From: RGIG7213 sp045652135
GTDB taxonomy: Bacteria; Bacillota; Clostridia; Oscillospirales; CAG-272
Assembly: GCA_045652135.1 (NCBI GenBank)
Contig: JAZRTS010000159.1
Span: 1-6,528, forward strand
Reading direction: 5' to 3'
Length of the DNA stretch: 6,528 nucleotides
The notes beneath the pieces were generated by a model. It was not told where the DNA came from, did not search any database, and saw only the letters and a list, made by a program, of their open reading frames with translations. Below, piece by piece: positions 5,159 to 6,528 of this stretch (the first letter of the stretch is position 1; each line of letters begins with the position of its first letter). Both the position numbers and the translations under genes were made by a program.

Positions 5159-5260
5159 TTAAGCAACAAAAAACTGTTTTCTTCCTTCGGCATGTAACCT
5201 AATCTCAAAATCACCTTTAAGAGTGCACTCTATTCGGTAACGTTTGTTTTCAGGATTCAT
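5159..5260 (-). CDS. Possible 33-residue protein overlapping the preceding stop codon
   Basis: A short frame opens at an ATG that overlaps the stop of the preceding gene (ATGA, 5257-5260) and ends at TAA (5159-5161). The peptide begins MNPENKRYRIECTLKGDF and is followed by EIRLHAEGRKQFFVA. It is charged and soluble, with no membrane segment and no motif I recognise. The overlap suggests translational coupling. The only upstream purine run, AGGA, is 12 bases away, so independent initiation would be weak. It might be a real small protein, a remnant of a longer C-terminus lost by frameshift, or chance. Without it, 5106-5256 has no gene. Confidence 0.4.
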   Translation of the reverse strand: MNPENKRYRIECTLKGDFEIRLHAEGRKQFFVA

Positions 5261-6528
5261 TCGGGAATAATTTCCTGAGATGATAACGGCTTGAAGCAGT
5301 GATGACCTACGGCAAAACGCTCATCGGTGCTTTCTTCAACAATGAGCCAAATACATTCACCCGAAATCTCAATTTTACCCTTAATGCCGTTTTCGTTAAA
5401 GGTGAGAATTCCGTTTTCTGTATCGGCTGTGAACTCGAGGAAGGATTCTGTCGTTTCGTCAAGTAAATAAATTTCGTTTTCGGGATCAGGATAGCTGACG
5501 GTGAGCGCATACTTTATATTCACCCTCACCTGTGTGTCATTTATACCCTCAAGCTCTATGTACGTGTTGCTGTGTGAAATTTCGGGGTTTGAAATTTCCT
5601 CAAGATTTACGTATTTAGAGAAGGTTTCCCCGCCGATTTCCTTTATCATATCGCTGTTTGTGTCATAAAGCGGAGTATATGTCAAGGAAAAGACGTTTCT
5701 CGTATACTCATTGGGGTCAAAAGGTACGGAATAGCGGCGGTAACTGTCGCTATATAATTCCGATATTTTTTCATTGGTTATTTTCTCACGCTTTCCTTTT
5801 TCTAAAAGATAGCGGTAGCCTTTTTCCGTAGCAAGCAAGGAATAAACAAGGTTGTATTCACCGCTTTTTGTAAACTCGTACAGGCTGTACTGAATCTCAT
5901 TAAAAAGGTAGTCTACGGAATCTATATGTATGAAGCCATCCTCGTCAAGCCAGCAGGTCTCTCTGCCGAAGGCATCAAGCATAACGGGTACGCCGTCTTT
6001 TTGGGTAAAAATAGCCTTGATTCGGTAATCATCATTCAAAAGCAACAATTCATCCGTACCGTCACCGTTTAAGTCGATCTCATCGTAGCCCACATTGCCA
6101 ACCCCGTAATAAGCCGCATACAAAAGGCGTTTGTAATATTCAAACTCGGTATCATTTGCAAAAGAAAAGAGGTTATCGTATCTTCCCATAAGCCAGGCAG
6201 ATGAATTGAATTTTTCAAGGCAGGTGGAAATTGCTTTATATGTATCACGTATTGCGCTGTAGCTTGAAAAATCAACCGCAGGCACGTCACTTGCTGTACC
6301 TTTTGAAATAGGAAAATGGATTCGGGGTGTCAGCAATTTGGTGATATACTCATAGTTCATCGAGTTAACCTTGCCGTGTTCCCAGTAAAGCTCATCATAA
6401 GTTTCTTTGTCAATGGGCGTACGTTTTCCGTCAGAGACTGTGAACATTTCAACCGTCTCTTTTTTATTCTTATCGTAAACTCCGCCGTATACCGAATCGT
6501 ATGTCATTTTTTCTCCGTCTACACGGCA
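5257..6528 (-). CDS. Protein with a calcium-loop-like motif, N-terminus outside the window, function unknown
   Basis: 423 codons are visible and the frame is open to the right edge. An internal ATG at 6507 has GGAG five bases upstream, so a 416-residue form is possible. I favour a longer gene because the upstream codons (CRVDGEK) remain open and no signal peptide or membrane anchor follows the ATG. Counting from that ATG, residues 141-157 carry YDEIDLNGDGTDELLLL, a DxNxDGxxE calcium-loop-like motif of the kind common in clostridial cell-surface lipoproteins. The region before it is helical and aromatic-rich; residues about 300-416 look beta-rich (ELEGINDTQVRVNI, LEFTADTENGILTF). No catalytic motif is recognised. 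An extracytoplasmic lipoprotein is a reasonable guess, but the deciding N-terminal Cys would lie outside the window. The stop overlaps the start of a possible small gene (5159-5260). Confidence 0.7.
   Translation of the reverse strand, partial: CRVDGEKMTYDSVYGGVYDKNKKETVEMFTVSDGKRTPIDKETYDELYWEHGKVNSMNYEYITKLLTPRIHFPISKGTASDVPAVDFSSYSAIRDTYKAISTCLEKFNSSAWLMGRYDNLFSFANDTEFEYYKRLLYAAYYGVGNVGYDEIDLNGDGTDELLLLNDDYRIKAIFTQKDGVPVMLDAFGRETCWLDEDGFIHIDSVDYLFNEIQYSLYEFTKSGEYNLVYSLLATEKGYRYLLEKGKREKITNEKISELYSDSYRRYSVPFDPNEYTRNVFSLTYTPLYDTNSDMIKEIGGETFSKYVNLEEISNPEISHSNTYIELEGINDTQVRVNIKYALTVSYPDPENEIYLLDETTESFLEFTADTENGILTFNENGIKGKIEISGECIWLIVEESTDERFAVGHHCFKPLSSQEIIPE

Noticed and set aside
5220..5231. 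Perfect 12-bp palindrome AGAGTGCACTCT
   Set aside because: Falls inside the possible 33-residue frame, with no T-tract and no promoter next to it. May be chance or a protein-binding site; nothing supports a specific call.
5307..5510. Minus-strand frame of 67 codons in another phase
   Set aside because: Overlaps the coding frame at 5257-6528; no ribosome site.

Overview
The window is a moderately AT-rich stretch from an anaerobic Gram-positive bacterium. It looks like a gut or rumen Clostridia member of the Ruminococcus type. That placement is inferred from strong AGGAGG-type ribosome sites, extended -10 promoters (TGnTATAAT), clostridial-style zinc-ribbon and DUF3592-like membrane proteins, and an anaerobe's oxygen-defence operon. 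All supported genes lie on the minus strand, so transcription runs from high to low coordinates.

Layout, right to left. (1) 5257-6528 is the C-terminal part of a large protein with one DxNxDG calcium-loop-like motif, running off the right edge. A possible 33-residue ORF overlaps its stop by ATGA. (2) 4557-5027 is a small two-helix membrane protein with its own strong promoter, a leader hairpin whose loop can pair with the ribosome site, and a terminator after it. Its 3' end carries a T TTT TTA heptamer before an open -1 frame. (3) 1662-4262 is a three-gene operon: a flavodiiron protein (FprA) fused to an Hrb-like flavin-reductase/rubredoxin module, a stand-alone 52-residue rubredoxin, and a desulfoferrodoxin (superoxide reductase) with an extra C-terminal BFD-like [2Fe-2S] domain. 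(4) 1340-1661 has no gene but holds several hairpins, including a nested GC-rich palindrome of about 130 bp that looks like a dispersed repeat or structured RNA. (5) 370-1278 is a zinc-ribbon protein with four membrane helices, whose start is best moved to an internal GTG. (6) 1-240 is the N-terminus of pyruvate kinase with its promoter.

The coherent system is the central operon. By family knowledge, FprA reduces O2 (or NO) to water (or N2O) at a diiron site, an Hrb-type module passes NAD(P)H electrons through FMN and rubredoxin, the free rubredoxin shuttles electrons, and superoxide reductase turns superoxide into peroxide. Here the electron-supply parts are fused to the terminal enzymes (FprA with Hrb; superoxide reductase with BFD), so the operon looks like a compact, partly self-wired O2/superoxide scavenging unit. 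No phage, transposase, CRISPR, tRNA or rRNA was seen.
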